Source: Paenibacillus sp. RC334
GTDB taxonomy: Bacteria; Bacillota; Bacilli; Paenibacillales; Paenibacillaceae
DNA: 64,000 nt
Assembly: GCF_030034735.1 (NCBI RefSeq)
Contig: NZ_CP125370.1
Location: 4,573,001-4,637,000 of the forward strand
Direction of reading: 5' to 3'
Numbering within the stretch: the first letter of the stretch is position 1; every line of letters begins with the position of its first letter. A program made the translations under genes and the position numbers. The notes under the pieces were generated by a model. The model saw only the letters and a program-made list of their open reading frames with translations, was not told the DNA's origin and did no database searches. Positions 1 to 7,967 of this stretch are shown piece by piece.

Positions 1-648
1 CGCGCCGGGGCGCTGGACGAGCTTCAAGAGTTTATGAAGGAATGGAGCGTTACCGAGGAAGCGGGTCTGGGCAGCTCTGCCGTATATACTGTAATCGGAC
101 AAAAGGCTGATTTTGTAATGTTACATCTACGCGAAACGCTGGAAGATCTCAACAAACTCGAAAATGATTTTAACAAAACAACCTTTGCCAAATATACGAC
201 TAAAACCTACTCTTACGTGAGTGTGGTCGAGCTGAGCAACTATTTGAGCAAAGAAGAAGATCCGATGCAAAATCCGCAAATTGTTGCACGTCTGAAGCCT
301 GTTTTGAACAAGGCTCGATATATTTGCTTCTATCCGATGAACAAAAAACGCGATCTGGATGACAACTGGTACATGCTTTCGATGGACGAGCGTCGCACTC
401 TGATGCGCAGCCACGGTTTGATCGGACGCAGCTACGCTGGCAGAGTGAAGCAAATCATTTCCGGTTCTATCGGCTTCGACGATTGGGAATGGGGTGTCAC
501 GCTGTTCGCCGACGACGCACTTCAATTTAAAAAGCTGATCTACGAAATGCGTTTTGACGAAGTCAGCGCCCGTTACGGCGAGTTCGGCTCCTTCTATGTC
601 GGCAGCGTCCTGAACGAAGAAACATTTGAAGACATGTTAAAGCTATAA
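1..648 (+). CDS. hemQ: Coproheme decarboxylase HemQ/ChdC (5' end outside window)
   Basis: This is the C-terminal 215 residues of a HemQ (chlorite-dismutase-fold) protein. The reading frame is open to base 1, so roughly 30 N-terminal residues of a family member of about 250 residues are missing. HemQ converts coproheme III to haem b in the coproporphyrin-dependent pathway of Gram-positive bacteria. Family hallmarks are visible: the FYPMNKKR segment, [13 protein letters not shown] carrying the proximal haem histidine, [16 protein letters not shown], and the closing [15 protein letters not shown] block. It sits alone here, followed by a terminator-like hairpin; ctaA and ctaB for haem A/O lie further along the window. 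The family assignment is secure. Confidence 0.95.
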   Translation, partial: RAGALDELQEFMKEWSVTEEAGLGSSAVYTVIGQKADFVMLHLRETLEDLNKLENDFNKTTFAKYTTKTYSYVSVVELSNYLSKEEDPMQNPQIVARLKPVLNKARYICFYPMNKKRDLDDNWYMLSMDERRTLMRSHGLIGRSYAGRVKQIISGSIGFDDWEWGVTLFADDALQFKKLIYEMRFDEVSARYGEFGSFYVGSVLNEETFEDMLKL

Positions 649-655
649 AACGACC

Positions 656-700
656 AAGGATTTCGTGAACTCCCGCTTTAGGGAATGCGGAATCCTTTTT
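656..700 (+). terminator. Probable terminator of hemQ
   Basis: AAGGATT (656-662) pairs with AATCCTT (691-697), with an inner TCCC/GGGA pairing, and the 3' arm runs into a T-rich stretch. It lies 7 bases after the hemQ stop codon. The stem is short and the loop asymmetric. Confidence 0.5.
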
Positions 701-771
701 ATATGCTGCAAAGCCGCACAAGATGAGAAAAGGCCCCCTCACAGGCGCCTGAAAAATCATATTCTTTGATA

Positions 772-1938
772 TTAGTGTAACACAGGTTCAACCACTACAG
801 CTGCATCCTCGCTTTTTGCCAGCTTTCTTTTCTCCAGAGCAATCAGAATAAAGATCAGAAGCAACAAAGCACTTAACAGGATCAAAAATCCTCCAACCTC
901 AGGAATGAAATACTTCAAGCTTCCGCCCTTGAATCCCATCCCTCTCAAAAACTTGAAATGCCAGGTTAATGGAAGAATGTTACTTACATACTGCAACGAT
1001 GGAGGTAGCATAGCTACCGGCAATTGAGCACCACTCAGCATAAACGAAGGCAATATAAGCAGCATGAGACGCGGGGAAGCTTTTCCCGGATTAGCCGCAC
1101 TCCATCCCAGAACCATTGCAAACAAACCCAAAGTAATCGTGTACAGTAGAAACGGAATACTCATTTGCCATACATTGGCCTCAAAACGGAGTCCGCCGAT
1201 CTGCTTGAGCAAACCAATGGATAGAAAAAAGGATACACATCCAACTACCGCATACGGTATGACCCTCAGAATCAGACCGTATGAATGCTGCAGCTCATCT
1301 TTTAATCGTCCTTCCTCCCGTAAGCGAGGAACAATCGTCAGCGCAGCAGCACCAATCAGTGAAATCATGACCGTATTCATGAACCCCATAACCGAGGTCA
1401 TCAAAGTAACATTGGTCGGATTATACAGCAGACGCTGCTGGAGTAGCATATTGGAGGTAAGCCCTGTAACCTGGCTGTCACTCATTCCCATGCCCCTTAG
1501 TCCACCACCAGCCAGCATCGCATTTTCCGTGGCAATGATCTCCGTCACCGCCGACCGCAGATTCCCTGTAGCCAGCCCGACCGTGTTATCTACATAAAAG
1601 CCGATGTTGCTCTGGACTCCCTTAACTCTATTCTCCTCCAGACCTGCCGGAAGATAAATCACTGCAAAAAACTTTTCATTATATAAGAGTAAATTCGGAT
1701 CGGTTTCATTCTCTTGCACATAACGTACATCAATATACTGGGATGCATTTAATTTATTAATAAGCTGTCGGCTATAATTGCTATGATCTAAATCGACTAC
1801 AGCCACAGAGGCATCATTAAGCTGATTGTTTTTAAAAACAAACCCTAAAGATGCCGATACGACAATCGGGACGAGCAGCATAACGAATACCAGCTTGCCG
1901 CTGATCAATAGCTTCCATTCTTCTATAAACGCCTTCAT
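772..1938 (-). CDS. ABC-2 type transporter permease
   Basis: A 388-residue membrane protein of the ABC-2 permease superfamily (YhgE/YbhR-like architecture). It has an N-terminal membrane segment at about residues 15-35, a large extracytoplasmic domain (about 40-180), then five to six hydrophobic segments to the C-terminus. Its start overlaps the stop of the upstream HlyD-family gene by 4 bases (ATGA), so the two are translationally coupled. A membrane-fusion protein plus an ABC-2 permease suggests an efflux or secretion unit controlled by the MarR gene upstream. No ATPase gene is adjacent, which is odd for a true ABC system. The substrate cannot be told from sequence. Confidence 0.8.
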   Translation of the reverse strand: MKAFIEEWKLLISGKLVFVMLLVPIVVSASLGFVFKNNQLNDASVAVVDLDHSNYSRQLINKLNASQYIDVRYVQENETDPNLLLYNEKFFAVIYLPAGLEENRVKGVQSNIGFYVDNTVGLATGNLRSAVTEIIATENAMLAGGGLRGMGMSDSQVTGLTSNMLLQQRLLYNPTNVTLMTSVMGFMNTVMISLIGAAALTIVPRLREEGRLKDELQHSYGLILRVIPYAVVGCVSFFLSIGLLKQIGGLRFEANVWQMSIPFLLYTITLGLFAMVLGWSAANPGKASPRLMLLILPSFMLSGAQLPVAMLPPSLQYVSNILPLTWHFKFLRGMGFKGGSLKYFIPEVGGFLILLSALLLLIFILIALEKRKLAKSEDAAVVVEPVLH

Positions 1939-3272
1939 TTCGTCACAACCTCTATCGTCATTCCAGGTAATAATTCAGGTGTTCGCTGAACATCTACCCT
2001 TACCTGGAAGGAGCTTATATCCGACAAACCTTTATCCCGGCTCATTCTCATGTTGGTATACTGCGGAGCAGAGGTAACGTATCTCACCTTGCCCTGGATA
2101 TTTTTGTCTAAAGCTACGACATGTGAAGCCACATTTCCCCCTGCTTTAAACTGTGAGATGGAATCCTCATCCACATAAATATCATAGTATAGGTGGTTGG
2201 TTTCAATAACGACGCCTGTTGCCCCCGTAGCAACGATTTCTCCCATCTTGGGAACAATGCGGGACACTTTACCGTCTGCGGATGCCTTCAGCACCGTACG
2301 TCCGCGCTGCAATTCCAAGGTTTTGAGCTGAACGCTTAATGCCTGCTTTTGTTGAGCCAGAAGATCCACGTTGTATTCACTATTTTTAACATCTTTACGT
2401 GTTTGGGAGGTCTGGGTTAGTGCTTCCTTGGCCTTTTCTGTTTTGATGCGGGCCTGTTCGCGTTCCTCTGCGGTTGCACCTGCCTCCATTTTTTCCAGAG
2501 CGGTTTGCTGCTGGGCGATACTATTTTTAGCAATGTCGGATTGTTTGCTGGCCGCAGTAATCTGATTATTGGCAATCTCCACCTGATCCCGGGCTGTATC
2601 TAGCACAATTTGTGCAGAATCCAGTTGGTTTTTAGCGTTATCCAGCTCCGCCTTGGTTCCAGCCCCAGCATCGTACAAAGCTTTAATACGGTTGTAATTG
2701 ATTTTAGCCAGTTCCAGCGCCTGTTGTCTGGAGGTCACTGTCTTTTGCGCGATCTCTGCATTTCTCTTGGATGTCTCCACTCCTGTCAGAGATGCGTCCA
2801 ACGATTGCTGCGCCGCTTCAATAGCCAGCTTTTGCTTCTGGATATCCTCCACACGTGTGCCTTGGTTCAACAGGGATTCTCCCGCTTGCGCAGCCTGAAT
2901 ATCCAGTTGCCCCTGTTTTTCTGAAGTCGAAATTTTCTCTGACTGATTTTGCAGTCCGTCTTTAGCCTGCTTTATTTTTACATCAGCCTGCGCGATATCC
3001 GTTTTTAATTTCTCAATTTGCAGGTCGAGGTCCACAGGATCGAGGGTCATGAGCACATCCCCTTTTTTCACCTGTTGTTCCTCCTTCACCTCAATGGTGT
3101 TCACTCTTCCCCCAACGCCCTGAAAGGCAGCATTTACGGTATCTGCCGTAAGCAGCGTGTTTTTTTGTGTGGCAGCCATACTCACAGCATCCTTGCCGCT
3201 CATAGCCATCAGCGTACCTCCAGTACCTAGCGCGGCAATAAGTATAACGTACACAATGATCTTCTTATTCAT
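1935..3272 (-). CDS. HlyD-family membrane-fusion (periplasmic adaptor-like) protein
   Basis: A 445-residue protein with an N-terminal signal anchor (about residues 4-24), a biotinyl-lipoyl-like half (GGRVNTIEVKEEQQVKKGDVLM, about 53-75), a long Gln/Ala/Lys-rich coiled coil (about 85-330), the second lipoyl half (ASADGKVSRIVPKMGEIV) and a C-terminal beta-barrel region. This is the layout of HlyD/EmrA/MacA adaptors. A strong ribosome site (GAAGGAGAG) precedes the ATG. It is the first gene of a two-gene operon with the ABC-2 permease. A palindrome like that upstream of the MarR gene lies about 80 bases upstream of this start. In a Gram-positive cell it probably extends the permease across the wall, which is inference. 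Confidence 0.88.
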   Translation of the reverse strand: MNKKIIVYVILIAALGTGGTLMAMSGKDAVSMAATQKNTLLTADTVNAAFQGVGGRVNTIEVKEEQQVKKGDVLMTLDPVDLDLQIEKLKTDIAQADVKIKQAKDGLQNQSEKISTSEKQGQLDIQAAQAGESLLNQGTRVEDIQKQKLAIEAAQQSLDASLTGVETSKRNAEIAQKTVTSRQQALELAKINYNRIKALYDAGAGTKAELDNAKNQLDSAQIVLDTARDQVEIANNQITAASKQSDIAKNSIAQQQTALEKMEAGATAEEREQARIKTEKAKEALTQTSQTRKDVKNSEYNVDLLAQQKQALSVQLKTLELQRGRTVLKASADGKVSRIVPKMGEIVATGATGVVIETNHLYYDIYVDEDSISQFKAGGNVASHVVALDKNIQGKVRYVTSAPQYTNMRMSRDKGLSDISSFQVRVDVQRTPELLPGMTIEVVTK

Positions 3273-3352
3273 TGCAATGAACTCTCCTTCATGATGATTT
3301 AGCCAATAATAAGCGGAAAAATGATTGTTTTAAAAAAACAAGTACGCAATCT

Positions 3353-3374
3353 GATAGTACGACGTCTAACTATC
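3353..3374. promoter_or_regulatory. Candidate MarR operator upstream of the HlyD/ABC-2 operon
   Basis: A 22-bp imperfect palindrome: GATAGT at one end, ACTATC at the other, and GACGTC at the centre. It shares the (A)CTAT/ATAG(T) ends and a CG-containing core with the perfect-armed palindrome upstream of the MarR gene. It lies between the MarR stop and the operon start. Function is inferred from position and symmetry. Confidence 0.45.
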
Positions 3375-3390
3375 GGCCTTGGGAAAGCAT

Positions 3391-3897
3391 TTATTCCCGT
3401 TTTATTCGCTCCACACCTGTGGAAAGCTTCTGTAGCATCCCCGCGAAGTGGACATGATCTTCCTTCGTAAATTCCTTCAATAAATCGGAAAAAAGCTGAA
3501 TGAACATCGGAATTCTTTCCGTCATTAACTGTCTTCCTTCCTCAGTCAAGGAGATTGCGGTCATACGGCGATCCGCCAGCGTACTTCTTCGGATGATACC
3601 GTCACGTTCCAGCTTGTCGATTACACTGGTTACGGTTGACCGTGTTACTCCTGAATATTCGGCCAGTTCAGATGGAGTCAATGCACGTTCATGCAGATAC
3701 AGCGGAATTAAAATTTTCAGACTTCCAATCGATAGTCCATATTCGGACAGTCTGGAGCACACACCATTGTATACTTCATGAGCTGTCTGCATGAAAAGCG
3801 CTAGCGTACTCAACGATTGGGGGTCCACATGGGGAAATTTTTCTGCCAATAAATTTATCTTTTTGGGATCACCCTTGAAGTTAAAATCAGAATACAA
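3391..3897 (-). CDS. MarR-family transcriptional regulator
   Basis: A winged-helix regulator of about 168 residues. The core is YGLSIGSLKILIPLYLHE, then LTPSELAEYSGVTRSTVTSVIDKLE (recognition helix) and the wing DGIIRRSTLADRRMTAISLT, typical of MarR. The frame is open to a GTG at 3933, but that codon has no ribosome site. A TTG at 3897 has a G-rich Shine-Dalgarno about 10 bases upstream and was chosen. It lies directly upstream of the HlyD/ABC-2 operon on the same strand. It is the likely local repressor, acting on the two palindromes at 3353-3374 and 3932-3951. The inducer is unknown. Confidence 0.88.
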   Translation of the reverse strand: MYSDFNFKGDPKKINLLAEKFPHVDPQSLSTLALFMQTAHEVYNGVCSRLSEYGLSIGSLKILIPLYLHERALTPSELAEYSGVTRSTVTSVIDKLERDGIIRRSTLADRRMTAISLTEEGRQLMTERIPMFIQLFSDLLKEFTKEDHVHFAGMLQKLSTGVERIKRE

Positions 3898-3931
3898 CGT
3901 GAAGGCCCCCCCCTCTGTAATTAATATCCAC

Positions 3932-3951
3932 ACTATACGTCGCCGTATAGT
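3932..3951. promoter_or_regulatory. Candidate MarR autoregulatory operator
   Basis: A perfect inverted repeat with 8-bp arms, ACTATACG (3932-3939) and CGTATAGT (3944-3951), separated by 4 bases. It lies just upstream of the MarR ribosome site, where an autorepressor would bind. MarR dimers typically bind palindromes of about 16-20 bp. Function is inferred. Confidence 0.6.
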
Positions 3952-3983
3952 TATGTGTCAATACCCTTTTTAGGAGTACATTA

Positions 3984-4029
3984 ATAAAAAAGGTTTCCAA
4001 GCCCCCTGGCCAGGAGTCATGGAAACCTT
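3984..4029 (-). terminator. Terminator of the NADH dehydrogenase gene
   Basis: AAGGTTTCCA (3990-3999) pairs perfectly with TGGAAACCTT (4020-4029). On the minus strand the stem is followed by a run of six U. It lies about 37 bases beyond the ndh stop. Confidence 0.8.
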
Positions 4030-4065
4030 CTCAATGCATAAGATCTTTTGATGTCATGCTCAAGC

Positions 4066-5256
4066 TTAGAAAAAACGTCCCTTTTTCAGCACCAACGGAA
4101 TCCCGCCAATGATAAACAGATAACGGATATCCACAATTTTTTTCAGTTGCGCGGCTATCCAGCCCTTTATTTTGCGATTGCCCACGACGGCGACAGCCTC
4201 CCCTTTTCCAAGAGAAGCAACCGTGCCTTTGTTGGAAAATACAAACTTGTGCAGCTCCTTTTTACGAAGCGTAGCTGCCAGATTCTTCGCGCAGAGTACC
4301 CCTTGCTGCATTGCAATTTGGGCGGTCGGCGGATACGGGCGTCCTTCGGGATTAAACATTAAAGAACTGTCCCCGATAATAAAAATGTCGTCATGGCCCG
4401 GTGCGCGTAGAAAATCGTCGATCTTCACCCGTCCGCGCATCACTTCAAATCCGGCTTTCTCGATCAGGCCGTTACCACGAATACCTCCAGTCCATACGAC
4501 CGTGCAGGCTTCGATTTTCTCACCCTCACCAACAATGACGCCGTCCTCAAGACATTCCTTAATTGGAACACCGATGCGGAAGGTAACGCCCTTGCGCTTA
4601 AGGACATCCATCGCGTATTCTACCAGTTCCGGATCGAAGCCCGGCAATGCCGTAGGAGCCGCCTCGACGTTAATGATTTGAATCCGGTTAAAGTCAATAT
4701 CATAGGCTCTCGCCAATTGTGGCAGACGATCCGCCAGCTCCGCCACAAATTCAATGCCGCTAAAGCCCGCACCTCCGACTACAAAATTCAGCCGTCCGGG
4801 GTTTCCATCATTTTTATACAAAGCAAGCTGGTATTCGACATGCTCACGGATCAAGCGGACCGAGTTAATGCTTCGAATTGTAAGCGCGAACTTATCCATC
4901 CCCTGAATACCGAAGGTTTCCGGTTCTCCGCCCAGCCCGATTACCAGATAATCGTAGGATAGCGATCCATCCTCCAGCACGATTTTTTTCTCCTTCGGTA
5001 TGATATCCTTAACCGTCCCTTTGATTAGATCCACTTTGAACTCATCGATCAGCTGCGAAATCGGAATACGTGAATGCTCAATCGTATCCGTACCCGCTGC
5101 GGGCATGTGGAGATGCGTTGTTATATAGTGGTAATCATGGCGGTTAATCAGCGTGACATCCGCCTCGTTGTGCTTGAGCTCCTTTTGCAATTGCTGAGCC
5201 GTCAAAATACCGCCATACCCGGCACCCACAATGACAATTTTGGGAATACTGCTCAT
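4066..5256 (-). CDS. yumB: Type II NADH dehydrogenase (YumB-like)
   Basis: A 396-residue NAD(P)/FAD-dependent oxidoreductase. It carries an N-terminal FAD Rossmann motif (IVIVGAGYGG, about residues 7-16), a second dinucleotide motif (VVGGAGFSGIE, about 159-169), a TGG/GD FAD-contact region (FIIGDSSLMF, about 290) and a C-terminal membrane-associated tail. NDH-2 enzymes pass electrons from NADH to menaquinone without pumping protons. The start has a good GAAGGGG ribosome site. It is divergent from the yumC-type gene, the same pairing as in B. subtilis. A second NDH-2-like gene (yutJ type) is at 25.9 kb. Confidence 0.88.
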   Translation of the reverse strand: MSSIPKIVIVGAGYGGILTAQQLQKELKHNEADVTLINRHDYHYITTHLHMPAAGTDTIEHSRIPISQLIDEFKVDLIKGTVKDIIPKEKKIVLEDGSLSYDYLVIGLGGEPETFGIQGMDKFALTIRSINSVRLIREHVEYQLALYKNDGNPGRLNFVVGGAGFSGIEFVAELADRLPQLARAYDIDFNRIQIINVEAAPTALPGFDPELVEYAMDVLKRKGVTFRIGVPIKECLEDGVIVGEGEKIEACTVVWTGGIRGNGLIEKAGFEVMRGRVKIDDFLRAPGHDDIFIIGDSSLMFNPEGRPYPPTAQIAMQQGVLCAKNLAATLRKKELHKFVFSNKGTVASLGKGEAVAVVGNRKIKGWIAAQLKKIVDIRYLFIIGGIPLVLKKGRFF

Positions 5257-5367
5257 GCTTCTACCCCTTCCGGTTTACGTAATCAGTGATTATTCACAGC
5301 TTTGCTCTCAAAATGACTTATTTATACACGCCGGATAACCTTCATCAAATAATAATTCGCTTAAACT

Positions 5368-5395
5368 TTGCAAGCGGAACCCGGCAGTTTATAAT
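5368..5395 (+). promoter_or_regulatory. Likely sigma-A promoter of the yumC-type gene
   Basis: TTGCAA (5368-5373), a 16-base spacer, and TATAAT (5390-5395). It predicts a 5' leader of about 100 bases before the GTG start at 5502. Confidence 0.55.
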
Positions 5396-5501
5396 GATAG
5401 ACAGTGAATCATACGTTCGGTGGCTTTTTTTAACCTCTATGCGGCTGATTCAACATTTAATATTCATTATCCATACTATCCCTTTCGGAGGTGTTTTTAG
5501 A

Positions 5502-6506
5502 GTGACAGCTCAATCCACAGGTGCGGAGCTCCGCGATCTGATTATCATCGGAGGCGGTCCAGCCGGTATTTTCGCTGCTTTCTACGGGGGAATGCGTCAG
5601 GCATCCGTCACCTTAATTGAAAGTATGCCCCAACTCGGAGGCCAGCTTGCAGCCCTTTATCCTGAAAAATATATTTATGACGTCGCTGGCTTTCCTAAAG
5701 TGACTGCACAGGAACTGGTCAACAATCTGGTTCAGCAGATGAACCACTTTAATCCAGAAGTACAGTTAGAAGAGAAAGTCGTATCATTAGAGAAAAAGGA
5801 AGAACGCCACTTCATCGTAAAAACAGATAAAGGCGGCGAGTATCACGGTAAAGCGGTCATTATTACCGCTGGCGTGGGTGCTTTCGAGCCACGCAGACTG
5901 GAACTGCCGGGCGCAGATCGTTTTGAAAAAACGAACCTGCATTACTTTGTCAGCGACCTGAGTAAATTTGCAGGCCGGAAAGTGCTGATCAGCGGCGGCG
6001 GCGACTCTGCGGTAGACTGGGCGCTTATGCTGGAACCGATTGCAGAACAGGTTACATTGATTCATCGCCGCGACAAATTCCGTGCGCATGAACACAGTGT
6101 AGAAAACCTCCTCGCTTCCAAAGTAAACGTCGTTACACCGACCGAAATTACAGAGCTGCACGGGGAAGACTCGATTACGAAGGTTACCCTTGCTCATGTA
6201 AAAACCAAAGAAACTCAGGAAATCGAAGTGGACGATGTGATCGTTAACTTTGGATTTGTATCCACTCTCGGTCCGATTGCCGAATGGGGAATCGAAATCG
6301 AAAGTAACTCCATCGTGGTCGATTCCCGTCAGGAAACGAATATTCCCGGCATTTTCGCCGCTGGGGACATTACGACCTATCCAGGCAAGCTCAAGCTGAT
6401 TGCTGTCGGCTTCGGTGAAGCGCCTACGGCCGTCAACAACGCCAAGGTTTATGTTGATCCGGACGCCAAGCTGTCCCCGGGTCACAGTAGTAACATGAAA
6501 CTGTAG
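5502..6506 (+). CDS. yumC: Ferredoxin/flavodoxin-NADP+ reductase (YumC-type)
   Basis: A 334-residue thioredoxin-reductase-like flavoprotein without the CxxC redox pair, as in Bacillus YumC. The FAD motif [19 protein letters not shown] is near the N-terminus, the NADPH motif [14 protein letters not shown] is mid-protein, and [11 protein letters not shown] contacts FAD near the C-terminus. The frame extends upstream to an ATG at 5286. The GTG at 5502 has GGAGGTG 8 bases upstream and gives the normal family length of about 330, so it was chosen. The enzyme supplies reduced ferredoxin or flavodoxin from NADPH. It ends at a strong bidirectional terminator. Confidence 0.92.
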   Translation: MTAQSTGAELRDLIIIGGGPAGIFAAFYGGMRQASVTLIESMPQLGGQLAALYPEKYIYDVAGFPKVTAQELVNNLVQQMNHFNPEVQLEEKVVSLEKKEERHFIVKTDKGGEYHGKAVIITAGVGAFEPRRLELPGADRFEKTNLHYFVSDLSKFAGRKVLISGGGDSAVDWALMLEPIAEQVTLIHRRDKFRAHEHSVENLLASKVNVVTPTEITELHGEDSITKVTLAHVKTKETQEIEVDDVIVNFGFVSTLGPIAEWGIEIESNSIVVDSRQETNIPGIFAAGDITTYPGKLKLIAVGFGEAPTAVNNAKVYVDPDAKLSPGHSSNMKL

Positions 6507-6526
6507 TCTATTCTTAGACTATGACA

Positions 6527-6577
6527 AAAAAGGGTATTTTACTCCAAAATTGAATTATTGGAGTGAAATACCCTTTT
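6527..6577. terminator. Bidirectional terminator between yumC and sda
   Basis: A near-perfect stem of about 20 bp, from AAAAGGGTATTTTACTCCAA (from 6528) to its complement ending at 6577, with A/T runs on both flanks. It serves yumC on the plus strand and sda on the minus strand. Confidence 0.88.
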
Positions 6578-6667
6578 CTACGGTGTGCCTATTCGTTGCA
6601 GTGATTGTCCGTAAAGTCATTCGAACCCTGAATGACTTCACAGTCGCAGTACGAGAGCTTGTCCGGT

Positions 6668-6811
6668 CTAATGAAGGACTACGGCTGTATTCATCTCTAA
6701 GTTTCTTTTGTGGATCTCAGCCAGCAACAGTGCAATGAAGTCGCATTCAAGTTTAAGCTCGATTGCCATCTGATAGGAATCCAAAAGCATTTCATCCGTC
6801 AGCATAGCCAT
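6668..6811 (-). CDS. sda: Sporulation checkpoint protein Sda (histidine kinase inhibitor)
   Basis: A protein of 47 residues (or 45 if the ATG at 6805 is used). It has the two-helix hairpin of Sda: LTDEMLLDSYQMA, then LECDFIALLLAEIHKR. Bacillus Sda is about 46 residues. It binds the sporulation sensor kinase and blocks phosphorelay entry when replication is perturbed. A longer frame opens at 6970, but it lacks a ribosome site and crosses the promoter. The family match covers only the last 47 residues. A sigma-A-type promoter and a cluster of DnaA boxes lie directly upstream, matching the DnaA control of sda known in B. subtilis. Confidence 0.85.
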   Translation of the reverse strand: MAMLTDEMLLDSYQMAIELKLECDFIALLLAEIHKRNLEMNTAVVLH

Positions 6812-6845
6812 CCTCGACACAACCTTTCCTTTTATTTCAAAATCT

Positions 6846-6874
6846 ATTCTATCAAAATACCAAAAACGGAACAA
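6846..6874 (-). promoter_or_regulatory. sda promoter
   Basis: On the minus strand, TTGTTC (-35; 6874-6869), a 17-base spacer, and TAGAAT (-10; 6851-6846). It lies about 35 bases upstream of the sda start and just downstream of the nearest DnaA box. Confidence 0.6.
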
Positions 6875-6882
6875 GCGTTCTG

Positions 6883-6982
6883 TTATCCACAGCATGTTGT
6901 GGAAATCCTGTGTATAAATTGTTGGTAAGTGTCGTAAAGCCTTATATGTGACAGGGGATAATGTGGACAATACTTATACACA
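6883..6982. promoter_or_regulatory. Cluster of DnaA boxes upstream of sda
   Basis: Four 9-mers match the DnaA box consensus TTATNCACA: TTATCCACA at 6883-6891, TGTGTATAA (reverse orientation) at 6909-6917, TGTGGACAA (reverse, one mismatch) at 6962-6970, and TTATACACA at 6974-6982. Weaker matches lie at 6898-6906 and 7021-7029. They occupy the region immediately upstream of the sda -35 element. DnaA-ATP activation of sda is established in B. subtilis; here it is inferred from position. Confidence 0.8.
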
Positions 6983-7092
6983 GGATTTTGACGCTGGTAA
7001 ATAAAAAAAATTTTTTATTGTTTACACAAATATATTATATTCACAATCTACTAAATTGAATTTTATGGGATTGAATTCAAGAAAATCAAGAA

Positions 7093-7749
7093 TTATTGGG
7101 GCCTTGTGTTTACCTCCAAAATCCATATCCGTCCATTCGGATCAAGTCCATAATCAAATCCCAATTGTCCAATCCCCGGAAATCTTTTCTCCAGTACAGG
7201 AATACACCGCTGTGTAAGATTAACGATTTCACGTCGCTTTCGGGTAGCCACCTGGCGGGGATAAATCTTCCGAAGTGCATCCATTCCCTTCATCAAAGTT
7301 CCCCCTTTGCACAGGTTCGTAATGACCAGTCCGGGACGGGCATGACGTGCAACCACCGACCGGAAAACCCATTTCTGGCCCACTTTCACCACTTTTACCC
7401 GATAGTCAACCGGTCTGCCCTGAATAGTAGCCAACAAAATACCCTGCTGAATCAAATACGGACGCTGGAGCCGGAGCTTTCCGATTCCGACAGCAAGCTC
7501 TCCAAAGCTGCTGAACCGGTATGTGCGTTCCATGCGCGTGCAGGTGTATTCCCTGCGCCCCCTAGCCACACGCATGACTCCGATTCCACCGCCGCCCTTC
7601 ACAGGCTTTATGAACACAAAAGCTTGCCGCCGCAGCATCATGCGCAGTTGATCTTCGCTATACAGACACGTTTCCGGTATATAAACGGCGGTATACGGAT
7701 GGCGGAGCAGCGCCTTCGTCTTTAACCACTTGCTTGCAAGTTGTCTCAT
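7093..7749 (-). CDS. YheC/YheD-family ATP-grasp protein (short form)
   Basis: A 218-residue ATP-grasp protein of the YheC/YheD (endospore coat-associated) family. The nucleotide-binding segment FVFIKPVKGGGGIGVMRV is at about residues 46-63, DYRVKVVKVGQKW in the middle, and the metal/phosphate-binding end ILEVNTRPQ closes the protein. Characterised YheC/D proteins are longer (about 350-450), so this is the core domain only. It has a good ribosome site (GGAGAG). It stands alone, divergent from ppx. A role in the spore coat is inferred from the family name; the ligation reaction is unknown. Confidence 0.75.
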   Translation of the reverse strand: MRQLASKWLKTKALLRHPYTAVYIPETCLYSEDQLRMMLRRQAFVFIKPVKGGGGIGVMRVARGRREYTCTRMERTYRFSSFGELAVGIGKLRLQRPYLIQQGILLATIQGRPVDYRVKVVKVGQKWVFRSVVARHARPGLVITNLCKGGTLMKGMDALRKIYPRQVATRKRREIVNLTQRCIPVLEKRFPGIGQLGFDYGLDPNGRIWILEVNTRPQ

Positions 7750-7967
7750 GAATCCTCTCTCCTTTCGCCGTCAAACTATACTTATACATACTCAACACGG
7801 ATGCTCTATTCTTGGATGATTGCCCGAGGAACATATCCATTTCGACAAGATCAATGCTAACGGTAGCATGCACGGGACATCACTGGTACAATGACAATAA
7901 TCTACTTATATTTGCACGGAGCAGCGGGTTTGCCGGCAAATTGTTTTTTCGACAAGGAGGTCAACTC

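Noticed and set aside
6812..6970. N-terminal extension of the sda frame
   Set aside because: No ribosome site; it runs over the sda promoter and a DnaA box, and the extra residues do not match the Sda family.
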